DNA from: Paraburkholderia sabiae
Lineage (GTDB): Bacteria; Pseudomonadota; Gammaproteobacteria; Burkholderiales; Burkholderiaceae
NCBI RefSeq assembly: GCF_030412785.1
Contig: NZ_CP125295.1
Coordinates: forward strand, 620,001-684,000
DNA length: 64,000 nucleotides
Direction of reading: 5' to 3'
In this document: positions 35,450 through 44,810 of the stretch, one piece after another
Numbering within the stretch: the first letter of the stretch is position 1
How the letters are laid out: every line of letters starts with the position of its first letter
The notes under the pieces: generated by a model
Seen by the model: the letters and a program-made list of their open reading frames with translations, nothing else
Told to the model about the DNA's origin: nothing
The model's database searches: none
Made by a program: the position numbers and the translations under genes

Positions 35450-36456
35450 TCGGTGCTCCCCACGCGCAGACGCGGATTGAGCAGCACGTACAGCCCATCG
35501 GCGACGAGATTGGCGACGGTATAGACGACGCCGACCGTCAGCACGCCCGCTTCGAGCATCGGAAAGTCCTTCGCTTTCGCGGCGTTGTAGATCAGCGAGC
35601 CGATGCCCTGATAGTGGAACAGCGTCTCCACCACGACGAGTCCGCCGATCATGTAGCCGAGCTGCGTCGCGGCGACGGTGATCGTCGGCAGCAATGCATT
35701 GCGCAGCACATGCCGGAAGATCACGATATGCGGCGGCAGTCCCTTGAGAATCGCGGTGCGCGTGTAGTCGGCATCGAGCGCTTCGACGGTGCCCGCGCGC
35801 GCCATTCGGGCGATATAGCCGAAGAACACGAACACGAGCGGCAGCACGGGCAGCACCAGATGCTTCAGTTGCGTGAAGATGCCGGCGCCGGGCGGATACG
35901 TCGCGTCGATGGGCAGCCATTGCAGCCACACGCCGAATATCAGAATCAGCACGATCGACGACACGAACTCGGGCACGACGGTCGCCGACAACCCCGCAAT
36001 GCTGATCGTGCGATCGAGCCAGCGTCCCGCATGCATCGCGGCCCACACGCCGCCCGCGATGCCGAGCGGCACGACCACGACGAACGCGAGCAGGCCGAGC
36101 TTCGCCGAATTTGCCAGCGCGCTACCGATGAACTGCGAGACGGGTTCACGGAAGATGTACGACGTGCCCATATCGCCTTGCACGAAATGCGTGATCCACT
36201 GCGTGTACTGCGTGAGAAGCGGCCGGTCCGCGCCCAGCTGATGATTGAGCGCGGCGACGGCGCGGGCATCGGCGAGCGGGCCGAGAATTGCACGGCCGAT
36301 ATCGCCTGGCAGCAACTGGCCGCCCGCGAACACGATCACCGACAGCAGCCACAGCGTGATCAGCGAAAGGCCGACGCGCGTCGCCACGAAGCGTGCGACA
36401 CGCGCCGCGCCGCCTGTGCCGCGAGCCACGGAGGATGAGGAAACCGTCGTCGACAT
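35446..36456 (-). CDS. Peptide ABC transporter permease (DppB-like)
   Basis: A 336-residue inner-membrane permease. FVATRVGLSLITLWLLSVIVFAGGQLLPGD is the first OppB helix, then LGADRPLLTQYTQWITHFVQGDMGTSYIFREPV. The permease EAA-like loop is VEALDADYTRTAILKGLPPHIVIFRHVLRNALLPTITV. About six helices, ending LVADGLYVLLNPRLRVG. It is the first permease after the substrate-binding protein in the operon. Confidence 0.93.
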   Translation of the reverse strand: MSTTVSSSSVARGTGGAARVARFVATRVGLSLITLWLLSVIVFAGGQLLPGDIGRAILGPLADARAVAALNHQLGADRPLLTQYTQWITHFVQGDMGTSYIFREPVSQFIGSALANSAKLGLLAFVVVVPLGIAGGVWAAMHAGRWLDRTISIAGLSATVVPEFVSSIVLILIFGVWLQWLPIDATYPPGAGIFTQLKHLVLPVLPLVFVFFGYIARMARAGTVEALDADYTRTAILKGLPPHIVIFRHVLRNALLPTITVAATQLGYMIGGLVVVETLFHYQGIGSLIYNAAKAKDFPMLEAGVLTVGVVYTVANLVADGLYVLLNPRLRVGSTE

Positions 36457-36487
36457 CGTTGTACCTGGCTCGCTGCGTTGCGCGCAA

Positions 36488-38173
36488 TCAGGCCGCGAGC
36501 GTCGCGCGATCGAAATACAGCTGCGCGATCGCCGTGAAGCGCACGCCGTTCAGCTGCTTGCGCGCGGCGATCAGCTGATCGTAGAAGAACGGGAAGATCA
36601 CGGGCGTTTCGTCGAGCAACAACGTCTGGATCTGCGCGGACACTTTCTTCTGCGCGGCGATATCGAGCGCCGCGACGTAGTCGGCGACCAGCTTGTCGTA
36701 CTGCGGATTCTTGAAGTGCGCGGCGTTCCACGTGCCGCCGCTCGTCAGCGGCGCGCTGAGGAACACGTTTGGCACGCCGCGGCTGCCGTAGTCGGTGATG
36801 CCGAGCGGCGAATCGAGCCAGTCCGATTTGCCCGGCGTGCCCGAACCGTAGTACTGCGACTGACTCTCCACCTTCAGATTGATGCGGATGCCGACGGCCT
36901 TCGCGTAGTTCTGCACGACGACGGCGAGGTCGGGAATCTCCATGTACTTTTCGGTCGTCAGCGTCACGTCGAAGCCGTTCGGCACGCCCGCCGCCGCGAG
37001 CAGCTGCTTCGCCTTCGCGACATCGATCTTGCGCTGCGGCACGCCTGCATCCGACGACGGAAACGCGGGCGCAAACGGGCTGTCGTTGCCGACCTGCGCG
37101 CGTCCCTTGAAGAGACCCTTGACGATCACATCGCGATCGAGCGACAGCGCGAGCGCCTGACGCACGCGCTTGTCCTTGAACTGCGGGCTGTCGACGCGCA
37201 TGTGAATCTGCCGGTGAGCGCTCGACTTCACGCCGATCACCTTGAACTCGGGGTTGTTCATCAAACCCTGGCCGCCCTGCACGGTGAAGGTGCCCATCAC
37301 GTCGGCCTGATGACCTTGCAGCGCGAGAATCTGCGCCTGCTGGTCCGCGTAGAACGTGAACTGCACGCGCTGCGGCAGCGCCTTGTCGCCCCAGTAGTCG
37401 GGATTGCGCACGAACGACGCGCCCACCTTTGCCTGATACTTTTCGAGCTTGAACGGACCCGTGCCGATGAAGGTTTTCTCGTAGTTGCCTGCATAGTTCG
37501 CGGGCAGGATCACGGCGTTGTAGTTGTCCGAAGAGACGTAGTACGGGAAGTTGCCGTTCGGCGCGTCGAGATGGAACGCGACGGTGTGATCGTCGACGAC
37601 CTTCGTGTTGCCCTTCGACAGCACGCCCTTCAAGGTCGACAGCGCAGCCGAACCGGCGGCGGGATCGGCGAGACGGTCGAACGTCGCGGCGACGTCCTTC
37701 GCGGTGAAGGCCTGGCCGTCGTGGAATTTCACGTTCTCGCGCAGCTTGAAGGTCCACACGTCGCCCTTGTCGTTCGGCTTCCATGACAGCGCGAGGGAGG
37801 GCTTGAGCGTCTGCTTTTCGCCGTCGTCGTCGATCAGGAATTCGCCCGTCTGATTGAGCAGGCAGAGGCTGGCGGCGTCGGTGACCGTCATCGGATCGAC
37901 GGCGCCCGCGGGCGTCAGATGCGCGACGCGGATCGTGGCGTTGGCGCCCGCTGCGCCTTGAGCGCGAGCGCTGCGCGGCGCCAGCAGGCCGCCGCCCGCG
38001 AGCGACATCCCCATCACGCTCGCATAGCGCAGCAGTTCGCGGCGCGTCAGACGGCCGGCGAGGAATTCGTCGATGGCGTGGTTGCCGTGGGCGTCGGCGC
38101 TGCGGCGCGTCGCGTCGAGTTCAACCGATTCGGCCAGGCGAGGCGCAAAACGCGGGTCCGCGGAATTCTTCAT
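36488..38173 (-). CDS. Peptide ABC transporter substrate-binding protein, Tat-type signal
   Basis: A ~561-residue family 5 solute-binding protein. About 45 residues precede a twin-arginine-like signal, LTRRELLRYASVMGMSLAGGGLLAPRSARAQ, and the mature protein has WTFKLRENVKFHDGQAFTAKDVAATFDRL, the family-5 signature, then FVRNPDYWGDKALPQRVQF and DYGSRGVPNVFLSAPL. The twin arginine suggests export in folded form. Start is uncertain (ATG at 38173, or 38209 with no ribosome binding site). It is the first gene of the transporter operon; peptide or peptide-like ligand is inferred. Confidence 0.85.
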   Translation of the reverse strand: MKNSADPRFAPRLAESVELDATRRSADAHGNHAIDEFLAGRLTRRELLRYASVMGMSLAGGGLLAPRSARAQGAAGANATIRVAHLTPAGAVDPMTVTDAASLCLLNQTGEFLIDDDGEKQTLKPSLALSWKPNDKGDVWTFKLRENVKFHDGQAFTAKDVAATFDRLADPAAGSAALSTLKGVLSKGNTKVVDDHTVAFHLDAPNGNFPYYVSSDNYNAVILPANYAGNYEKTFIGTGPFKLEKYQAKVGASFVRNPDYWGDKALPQRVQFTFYADQQAQILALQGHQADVMGTFTVQGGQGLMNNPEFKVIGVKSSAHRQIHMRVDSPQFKDKRVRQALALSLDRDVIVKGLFKGRAQVGNDSPFAPAFPSSDAGVPQRKIDVAKAKQLLAAAGVPNGFDVTLTTEKYMEIPDLAVVVQNYAKAVGIRINLKVESQSQYYGSGTPGKSDWLDSPLGITDYGSRGVPNVFLSAPLTSGGTWNAAHFKNPQYDKLVADYVAALDIAAQKKVSAQIQTLLLDETPVIFPFFYDQLIAARKQLNGVRFTAIAQLYFDRATLAA

Positions 38174-38396
38174 CGATGGTGGGTCCGATCCGTTCTGTTG
38201 GGACGCCATGCGCAAAGGCGCGGCGCTGCGGTGGTACTGCGATCACGATGCGGGATCAGTGTAAGCGATTGCCTCCCAATTAGGAGCATTCGCTACCGCG
38301 CACGGTTCCCTTCAGACGAATCCGAGGCGAGAGTTGTGTCGTGCGCACAACGGCACGGCGTCGGGACGCGTGTTCCGATGCTCGGGCGTCGGCGCG

Positions 38397-39413
38397 TTAG
38401 TGGGTGGCCGCAGCGGGCCGGCGCCAGCGATGAAACAGGATCGAGCCGATCCAGCACAGCATGAACACGCTGACGATGCCGTAGCCCAGCATCCCGAAGC
38501 GCTCGTTGACGGCCGCCACTGCGTCCCATGCGCCGCCGTTGAGTTCCAGCTTGTCTGCTAGCAATCCGAGTGCCTCGATGCCGCCGATCGCAATCGCCAC
38601 GACGGCCGACACGAACGTGATGCTGGCGTTGTAGTAGAGCTTGCGTTTCGGGTCGTCCATTGCCCAGCTGTACGCGTGGACCATGAGGACATTATCGGTG
38701 GAATCGACGAGCGTCATTCCTGCCGTGAAGAGCGCGGGAAACACGAGGATCGAGTAGAGCGGCAGGCCTTTGCCCGCTTCGGCGGCGGCAATGGCGAGCA
38801 GGCCGATTTCGGTGGCCGTATCGAAGCCGAGGCCGAACAGCACGCCGACGGGATACATGTGCCAGCTCTTCGTGACGAGCCTGAACAGCGGCTTGAGCGC
38901 GCGCGACAGCAGACCGGCGGGCGCGGCGCGCGCGGCATCTTCGTGCGTCAGTTGTCCGCCTTGCTGAACGTGCCGGTAGCGGCGCCACACGTCGCGCAGA
39001 ATGACGAGATTCACGCCCGCGAGCACGAGCAGAAACACGGACGACACGATCGTGCCGATGGTCCCGCCGACGGCATGAAGCGCCTCGAAGCGCCCGTGCA
39101 GCGACAGCGCCGTCAACGCGATGCCGACGGTGGCCGCGATCACGATGCTCGAATGCCCGAGCGAAAACGCGAGCCCGACGCCGAGCGGGCGCTTGCCTTC
39201 CTGCATCAGCTTGCGCGTGACGGCGTCGATGGCGGCGATGTGATCGGCGTCGACGGCATGGCGCAGACCGAATCCATACGCGAGCAACGCAGTGCCGAGC
39301 AGCAGCGGATAGTGGCGAAATGCGATCAGCGCCCACGCCCACGCGGCGAGATTGGCGGCGATCAGACCCACGTACAGCGTGACGAGGCGGGGGCGCAGGG
39401 AGGTCGGCGTCAT
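38397..39413 (-). CDS. Nickel/cobalt transporter, NiCoT family
   Basis: A 338-residue inner-membrane carrier. The signature helix-II motif is AYGFGLRHAVDADHIAAIDAVTRKLM (H-A-V-D-A-D-H), followed by GLAFSLGHSSIVI, and later WHMYPVGVLFGLGFDTATEIGLL and FTAGMTLVDSTDNVLMVHAYSWA, both characteristic. About eight helices. Ni versus Co preference cannot be told from the sequence. It lies 11 bases downstream of a His-rich cupin gene on the same strand, so the two should share a transcript. Confidence 0.93.
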   Translation of the reverse strand: MTPTSLRPRLVTLYVGLIAANLAAWAWALIAFRHYPLLLGTALLAYGFGLRHAVDADHIAAIDAVTRKLMQEGKRPLGVGLAFSLGHSSIVIAATVGIALTALSLHGRFEALHAVGGTIGTIVSSVFLLVLAGVNLVILRDVWRRYRHVQQGGQLTHEDAARAAPAGLLSRALKPLFRLVTKSWHMYPVGVLFGLGFDTATEIGLLAIAAAEAGKGLPLYSILVFPALFTAGMTLVDSTDNVLMVHAYSWAMDDPKRKLYYNASITFVSAVVAIAIGGIEALGLLADKLELNGGAWDAVAAVNERFGMLGYGIVSVFMLCWIGSILFHRWRRPAAATH

Positions 39414-39424
39414 GGGGGACGGGC

Positions 39425-39916
39425 TTAGTGATCGTGCGGGTGTTTGTGGATCGGGTCGACCCAGTAGACGGTTTCGGGTTGCTCGACGGCATCGATGTTG
39501 AGGTTCACGACGACGGCTTCGTTGTCGCTGCGCACGAGCACGCATTCGAGTGGATCGTCGGTGCTGGCGTTGATTTCCTGATGCGGCACGTAGGGCGGCA
39601 CGAAGATGAAGTCGCCGGGACCGGCTTCGGCGGTGAACTCCAGATGTTCGCCCCAGCGCATTCTTGCGTGGCCGCGGACGACGTAGATCACGCTTTCTAA
39701 TGCGCCGTGGTGGTGGGCGCCTGTTTTTGCGTTCGGGTGGATCGTTACCGTGCCGGCCCAGATTTTTTGCGCGCCTACGCGGGCGGCGTTGATTGCTGCG
39801 GCTCGGTTCATGCCTGGGGTTTGGGGGGTGTTTGTGTCCAGCTGGTCGCCTTTGATGACCTTCACGCCGTTGGTGCGCCAGTCTGTCGGCGCTTGATGAT
39901 CGTCGTCGTGGGACAT
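39425..39916 (-). CDS. Cupin protein with His-rich ends, upstream of NiCoT
   Basis: A 163-residue single-domain cupin. The first cupin motif is KTGAHHHGALESVIYVVRGHARMRWGEHLEF and the second DFIFVPPYVPHQEINAS; the three His plus Glu ligand set is present. Both ends are His-rich (MSHDDDHQ and HKHPHDH), unusual for this fold and suggestive of metal buffering. AAGGAG precedes the ATG. Coupling to NiCoT suggests a role in nickel or cobalt handling; this is inferred from context. Confidence 0.88.
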   Translation of the reverse strand: MSHDDDHQAPTDWRTNGVKVIKGDQLDTNTPQTPGMNRAAAINAARVGAQKIWAGTVTIHPNAKTGAHHHGALESVIYVVRGHARMRWGEHLEFTAEAGPGDFIFVPPYVPHQEINASTDDPLECVLVRSDNEAVVVNLNIDAVEQPETVYWVDPIHKHPHDH

Positions 39917-40070
39917 TTTTTTGTCTCCTTGCCGGTCGGTTTGCTTTGCCATTCTGGCATGGTCAAAATGTTGGTGCTTTTTGCTGCGGTGCGCTGGCAT
40001 CCGCGAGTTCGTCGCTGGCATCCGCGATTTCGTCTCTGTGCTTCATGCGTTGCCCCTGTGCGGGGCGGCA

Positions 40071-40104
40071 CCTACTTTTCTTTGCAGCGGCAAAGAAAAG
40101 TAGG
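40071..40104. repeat. Perfect hairpin in left arm of inverted repeat
   Basis: CCTACTTTTCTTTGC / GCAAAGAAAAGTAGG, 15-bp arms with a 4-base loop. Confidence 0.9.
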
Positions 40105-40456
40105 CAAAAGAAAGCCGCTTTTGTACCTCCGGTGCCTGCCGGGATAGCGTTTCAGCATGCCGCAGTTGAGCTATCGAGCAGCGACCTCCACACTCTGTAG
40201 AAAGCCCGCAGTCAACCGCGCACGGCGCGGAAACTCCACACACAATCCGGAGCACATACCGCCGCAATCAAACCGACGGCAAACACAAAAAAGCAAGCCG
40301 ACCGAATGTGCCCCAGGTGGATGTTATCTTTCGCGCCGCGCGCGCCTGACTGCGAGCTTTCTACGGAGTGTTGGAGTTGCTGCGCGACAGCTCAAAGACC
40401 GTGTGCCGTGCCGTTATCCAGGCAGGCACCGGAGGTTCAAGAGCGGCTTTCTTTTG

Positions 40457-40490
40457 CCTACTTTTCTTTGCCGCTGCAAAGAAAAGTAGG
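40457..40490. repeat. Perfect hairpin in right arm of inverted repeat
   Basis: The same 15-bp arms as at 40071-40104, with loop CGCT (reverse complement of AGCG), confirming that the two arms are inverted copies. Confidence 0.9.
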
Positions 40491-40561
40491 TGCCGCCCCG
40501 CACAGGGGCAACGCGTGAAGCACGGATACGAATTCGCGGATGCCAGCGCAGCAAAACAAAA

Positions 40562-40588
40562 AAGGCCCGTCCAAAAAGAACGGGCCTT
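40562..40588 (-). terminator. Rho-independent terminator of fusA
   Basis: AAGGCCCGT/ACGGGCCTT (40562-40570, 40580-40588) with a T-run on the minus strand. Confidence 0.85.
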
Positions 40589-40609
40589 CGCGCAGCGAAA
40601 ACAAAAAAC

Positions 40610-42715
40610 CTATTTGGATTTCGAATTAATAATAGCTTCGGACACGTTGTTCGGCGTCTCGGCGTACTGCTTGAACTCCATCGTGTAAGTAGCGCGCCCT
40701 TGCGTCAACGAGCGCAGCGAGGTGGAATATCCGAACATCTCGGAAAGAGGCACTTCAGCCCGCACGAGCTTGCCACCGCCGCCGGCAATATCCTCCATCC
40801 CCTGCACGATCCCGCGCCGCCCGGACAGATCGCCCATCACATTACCCATGAAGTCCTCAGGCGTCTCAACCTCAACAGCCATCATCGGCTCAAGCAGCAC
40901 CGGCTTCGCCTTGCGCATCGCTTCCTTGAACGCCATCGAGCCAGCCATGCGGAACGCGTTTTCGTTCGAGTCCACGTCGTGGTACGAACCAAACGTCAAC
41001 GTCACCTTCACGTCCACGACGGGATAACCCGCCAGCACGCCGGCCTTCAGCGTCTCCTGAATGCCCTTGTCGACAGCAGGAATGAACTCGCGTGGAATCA
41101 CGCCGCCCTTGATCGCGTCGATGAACTCGTAGCCTTTGCCCGGATCGGGTTCGAGCGAGATCACCGCGTGACCATACTGCCCGCGGCCACCCGACTGCTT
41201 GACGAACTTGCCTTCGACATCCTCGACCTTGGTGCGCACCGTCTCGCGATACGCGACCTGCGGCTTGCCCACCGTCGCCTCGACGCCGAACTCGCGCTTC
41301 ATCCGGTCGACGAGAATTTCCAGGTGCAGTTCGCCCATGCCCGAGATGATCGTCTGGCCGGATTCTTCGTCCGTCTGCACGCGGAACGACGGGTCTTCCT
41401 GCGCAAGGCGGTTCAGCGCGATGCCCATCTTCTCCTGGTCGACCTTCGTCTTCGGCTCGACGGCCTGCGAGATCACCGGCTCAGGGAAGATCATCCGTTC
41501 GAGGATGATGATGTTGTTCGGGTCGCACAGCGTGTCGCCCGTGGTCGCTTCCTTCAGACCGACAGCCGCCGCGATGTCGCCCGCGCGCACTTCCTTGATT
41601 TCCTTGCGCTCGTTCGCGTGCATCTGAAGGATACGGCCTAGGCGCTCCTTCTTTTCCTTCACCGGGTTGTAGACGGTATCGCCCGATTCGACGACACCCG
41701 AATACACGCGGAAGAAAATCAGCTGGCCGACGAACGGGTCCGTCATGATCTTGAACGCGAGCGCCGAGAACGGCTCGTCGTCGCTCGGATGACGCTCCGC
41801 TTCCTTGTCGTCTTCCGTGTGACCCAGAATGGCGGGCACGTCGACAGGCGAGGGCAGATAGTCGATCACGGCGTCGAGCATCGCCTGCACGCCCTTGTTC
41901 TTGAACGCGCTGCCGCACAGCATCGGCACGATCTCGTTGGCGATCGTGCGCTTGCGAATGCCCGCCTTGATCTCGTCTTCCGTCAGGCTCTCGTGGTCGG
42001 TCAGGTACTTTTCGAGCATCTCTTCGCTTGCTTCCGCCGCTGCCTCGACCATCTTTTCGCGCCACTCGTGCGCGAGTTCCTTCAGGTTGTCGGGGATCTC
42101 TTCGTACGTGAACTTGATGCCCTGGCTCTCGTCATCCCACACGATCGCCTTCATCTTCACCAGATCGACGACGCCCTGGAAATGCTCTTCCGCGCCGATG
42201 GGAATCTGGATGGGCACGGCCACGCCCTTCAGGCGCTCGCCGATCTGCTTCTGCACGCGGAAAAAGTCCGCGCCGACACGGTCCATCTTGTTGACGAACG
42301 CGATGCGCGGCACCTTGTACTTGTTCGCCTGACGCCACACGGTTTCGGACTGCGGCTGCACGCCGCCGACCGAGTCGTAGACCATGCACGCGCCATCGAG
42401 CACGCGCATCGAGCGCTCGACTTCGATCGTGAAGTCGACGTGTCCCGGCGTGTCGATGATGTTGATCCGGTGCTCCGGATAATTGCCGGCCATGCCTTTC
42501 CAGAAGGCCGTCGTGGCCGCCGACGTGATCGTGATGCCGCGCTCCTGCTCCTGTTCCATCCAGTCCATCGTCGCCGCGCCGTCGTGAACCTCGCCGATCT
42601 TGTGGGTCACGCCGGTGTAGAAAAGAATGCGTTCGGTGGTGGTGGTCTTGCCGGCATCGATGTGAGCACTGATACCGATGTTCCGATATCGCTCGATAGG
42701 AGTCTTGCGGGGCAC
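40610..42715 (-). CDS. fusA: Translation elongation factor G
   Basis: A 701-residue translational GTPase that drives ribosome translocation. GTPase motifs are [15 protein letters not shown] (P-loop), the [14 protein letters not shown] switch I region, DTPGHVDF and NKMDRVGA. Domains II-V follow in normal order ([42 protein letters not shown]). The best start is a GTG at 42715, because the GGAGG ribosome binding site lies inside an upstream in-frame ATGGAGG at 42727-42721. No rpsL, rpsG or tuf is adjacent, so this is outside the str operon and may be a second copy. Confidence 0.95.
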   Translation of the reverse strand: MPRKTPIERYRNIGISAHIDAGKTTTTERILFYTGVTHKIGEVHDGAATMDWMEQEQERGITITSAATTAFWKGMAGNYPEHRINIIDTPGHVDFTIEVERSMRVLDGACMVYDSVGGVQPQSETVWRQANKYKVPRIAFVNKMDRVGADFFRVQKQIGERLKGVAVPIQIPIGAEEHFQGVVDLVKMKAIVWDDESQGIKFTYEEIPDNLKELAHEWREKMVEAAAEASEEMLEKYLTDHESLTEDEIKAGIRKRTIANEIVPMLCGSAFKNKGVQAMLDAVIDYLPSPVDVPAILGHTEDDKEAERHPSDDEPFSALAFKIMTDPFVGQLIFFRVYSGVVESGDTVYNPVKEKKERLGRILQMHANERKEIKEVRAGDIAAAVGLKEATTGDTLCDPNNIIILERMIFPEPVISQAVEPKTKVDQEKMGIALNRLAQEDPSFRVQTDEESGQTIISGMGELHLEILVDRMKREFGVEATVGKPQVAYRETVRTKVEDVEGKFVKQSGGRGQYGHAVISLEPDPGKGYEFIDAIKGGVIPREFIPAVDKGIQETLKAGVLAGYPVVDVKVTLTFGSYHDVDSNENAFRMAGSMAFKEAMRKAKPVLLEPMMAVEVETPEDFMGNVMGDLSGRRGIVQGMEDIAGGGGKLVRAEVPLSEMFGYSTSLRSLTQGRATYTMEFKQYAETPNNVSEAIINSKSK

Positions 42716-42896
42716 GTGAACCTCCATGAGTTGGCGCGCCGGTGAATGGCGCCGGGCCGTCCGCGGTCATCTGCTGCGCGGCCCGGACGATCTCGGTGCT
42801 GCTGGTGAGACTATAAGAATAGCGTGTCGCCCCCGCTTTTGCAGGAATCCTGCCAGGAAGGGCCCGGCGACCGCCGGACGTTGCGATGCAGCGGGC

Positions 42897-42933
42897 GCAA
42901 AAAAGCCGGCGCGCCTTTCGGCTGCGCCGGCTT
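42897..42933 (-). terminator. Rho-independent terminator of DUF192 gene
   Basis: AAGCCGGCGC/GCGCCGGCTT (42903-42912, 42924-42933) followed on the minus strand by T's. Confidence 0.85.
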
Positions 42934-42957
42934 GCGGCTTTTCGTCGGGCCGTGCGC

Positions 42958-43473
42958 TTATTGCGGCGCCGGCAGCCCCTGAATCTTCATACCGGGCTTG
43001 ATGCCCTTCGACGTGAACCAGCCCTTGCTCATTTCGAGCGCATAGACACCATTGTTCTTCGGACAATGGTTGTTGGTGGTTTCCGCCTGCATTTCGTCGA
43101 TGTCGGTGATCGTGCCGTCCGCGCGGATGAATGCGATCGACAGCGGAATCAGCGTGTTCTTCATCCAGAAGCAATGCACGGCGTTCTCGCCGAACACGAA
43201 GAGCATGCCTTCGTTCGGCTGGAGTTGCGAGCGGTACATCAGACCTTGCTCGCGATCGGCATCGTTCGCGGCCACGGCGGCGTCGATCACGAACATGCCC
43301 GCCGTGAGTTTTGCGCGTGGGAAATCGCCGGGCTGTTTCGCGCCCTGCGGCATCTGCTGCGCATGCGCATCTTGCGCGGACATCGCCGCGAACGACACAG
43401 CCGACAATGCGGCAACAGGCAATGCAACTGCAATCGCGAAGCGCGCGATCAACGAGCGCAATGAAAATCGCAC
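42958..43473 (-). CDS. DUF192 secreted protein
   Basis: A 171-residue exported protein from a GTG start, with AAGGAG seven bases upstream; longer frames lack a ribosome binding site. The N-terminus (MRFSLRSLIARFAIAVALP to AQDAHAQ) is a signal peptide. The mature part is DUF192: FVIDAAVAANDADREQGLMYRSQLQPNEGMLFVFGE, CFWMKNTLIPLSIAFI and ITDIDEMQAETTNNHCPKNNGVYALEMSKGW. The family is periplasmic or extracellular and of unknown biochemical role. It has its own terminator. Confidence 0.9.
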   Translation of the reverse strand: MRFSLRSLIARFAIAVALPVAALSAVSFAAMSAQDAHAQQMPQGAKQPGDFPRAKLTAGMFVIDAAVAANDADREQGLMYRSQLQPNEGMLFVFGENAVHCFWMKNTLIPLSIAFIRADGTITDIDEMQAETTNNHCPKNNGVYALEMSKGWFTSKGIKPGMKIQGLPAPQ

Positions 43474-43525
43474 GACGTAGCTCCTTGCTGAATATGACTC
43501 GCGAATGTTACGCGAGCGCGTCAAA

Positions 43526-43562
43526 AACAAAAAGGCAGAGGACCTTGCGGCCATCTGCCTTT
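43526..43562 (-). terminator. Terminator of the small Ala/Lys-rich secreted protein
   Basis: AAAGGCAGA/TCTGCCTTT (43531-43539, 43554-43562) followed on the minus strand by a T-rich tract. Confidence 0.75.
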
Positions 43563-43617
43563 CAACGCCGTAAGAACGGCAATTCTGCTAGTTCTTGACT
43601 GCGTTATTGCAACAAAC

Positions 43618-43812
43618 TTATTCCGACGCTGCCGAAGCTGCTGCTGCCGGAGCTGCCTTCTTGTGCGACTTCTTGTGCGAAACCTTCTTCGTTGCCTTGT
43701 GCGACGAAGCTGCTGCTGCCGGAGCTGCCGAAGCTGCTTCCGGTGCCGAAGCTTGTGCGAATGCTGCCGTTGCGAAGAGACCAGCGACCAGAGCGGCGAT
43801 CAGTTTGTTCAT
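43618..43812 (-). CDS. Small secreted Ala/Lys/His-rich protein
   Basis: A 64-residue protein. MNKLIAALVAGLFATAAFAQA is a clean signal peptide with cleavage after AFA. The mature part is low complexity: SAPEAASAAPAAAAS, SHKATKKVSHKKSHKKAAP, ending AAAASAASE. It resembles acid-shock-like alternating His/Lys repeats found in Burkholderia. The function is unknown. A hairpin terminator follows at 43526-43562. Confidence 0.75.
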   Translation of the reverse strand: MNKLIAALVAGLFATAAFAQASAPEAASAAPAAAASSHKATKKVSHKKSHKKAAPAAAASAASE

Positions 43813-44240
43813 TTTGCGAATCCTCAGCTTTAGATAAATAACCTAATGACCCGGTTAGATTGAGTCATGTCGTTAAACGTGCCATCCACCTTTCGGTTGA
43901 CATCCGCATCGAAGAAAATTTTCTTTGCGGCTGCTAGCGTTCAGACACCTTCGTGCACGTCGTTGGAGCGGCGTGCACCAAGGCTCTTGAGGCTGAATGC
44001 CGGACAGCTTCAGCGGCATCTGCGTGGACTAACGCATGAACGCGCGACGTGGTTGACGAAAATTTTCAGGAATTTTTTCGAAGCTGATAACGCGTCGCAG
44101 AGTGCGCGAATTAGCGGCGCTTTAGGGCGGCTTTTGTACTTTGCAAGCGCATTTTCAAATTGATGCAATTGCGTGAGAAACGCATGTCGATACAACGGCT
44201 TAGCGATTTATCGAAGCGTGATTTGCGGGTGCATGAATTG
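43813..44240. other. 428-bp intergenic region with GAAAATTTTC palindromes
   Basis: No supportable gene. Two palindromes share the core GAAAATTTTC: AAGAAAATTTTCTT at 43912-43925 and GAAAATTTTC at 44058-44067. The region is less GC-rich than its surroundings. It carries the upstream region of the small secreted protein and the 3' end of the pseudouridine synthase gene. Confidence 0.5.
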
Positions 44241-44810
44241 CTACGCGACGCCATCCCACGGTGCGCGCGCAGATAGCTCGAGGCTTTCGCCGGGCTGCAG
44301 CCCAAGCGAAAAAATATCGAGCGCACCGACGCCGACACGCACGAGACGCAGCGTCGGAAACCCGACGGCCGCTGTCATGCGGCGCACCTGGCGGTTCTTG
44401 CCTTCGGTGATCGACAGTTCGATCCATGTCGTCGGAATGGCCGCGCGATATCGGATGGGAGGCGTGCGATCCCATAGCGCGTCACCGGGTTCGACGAAAT
44501 CGGCGCGGCAAGGTCGCGTGACGTAATCGCCGAGATCGACGCCGCGCGTGAGCGCCTTTAGATGCTGTTCCGTTGGCGCGCCTTCGACTTGCGCCCAATA
44601 ACGCTTCACCAGTTTGTGCTTCGGCTCCGCGATGCGCGTTTGCAGCGCGCCGTCGTCGGTGAGCAGCAGCAGACCTTCGCTATCGGAGTCGAGACGGCCA
44701 GCGGGATAGACGCCGGGCACCTTCACCCAGTCGGCCAGCGACGCGCGTGTTTCGTGCGGCGAAAACTGACAGATCGTGCCGAAGGGTTTGTTGAGAGCGA
44801 GCAGAGTCAT
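44241..44810 (-). CDS. rRNA large subunit pseudouridine synthase, RluE-like
   Basis: A 189-residue RsuA/RluB/E/F-type pseudouridine synthase without an S4 domain. The catalytic Asp is in the family motif VYPAGRLDSDSEGLLLLTDDG, followed by KRYWAQVEG and ELSITEGKNRQVRRMTAAVGFPTLRLVRVGVGALDI. The short, S4-less form resembles RluE, which modifies U2457 of 23S rRNA in E. coli. Assignment to that position is inferred. Confidence 0.9.
   Translation of the reverse strand: MTLLALNKPFGTICQFSPHETRASLADWVKVPGVYPAGRLDSDSEGLLLLTDDGALQTRIAEPKHKLVKRYWAQVEGAPTEQHLKALTRGVDLGDYVTRPCRADFVEPGDALWDRTPPIRYRAAIPTTWIELSITEGKNRQVRRMTAAVGFPTLRLVRVGVGALDIFSLGLQPGESLELSARAPWDGVA

Larger units (their letters stand above)
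39980..40552. repeat. ~570-bp imperfect inverted-repeat element
   Basis: Left arm about 39980-40225 and right arm about 40330-40552 are imperfect inverted copies, with about 105 bases between. The outer edges pair (TGCGCTGGCATCCGCGA-type sequence), then the GTTGCCCCTGTGCGGGGCGG block, then a hairpin, then the block with ACCTCCGGTGCCTGCC. The left arm also contains a tandem duplication of the GCTGGCATCCGCGA segment. It fills the gap between fusA and the cupin gene. No transposase is seen. Confidence 0.8.

Noticed and set aside
40043..40688. Small open frames in the inverted-repeat element
   Set aside because: They encode the repeat itself in several frames and have no ribosome binding site or family resemblance.
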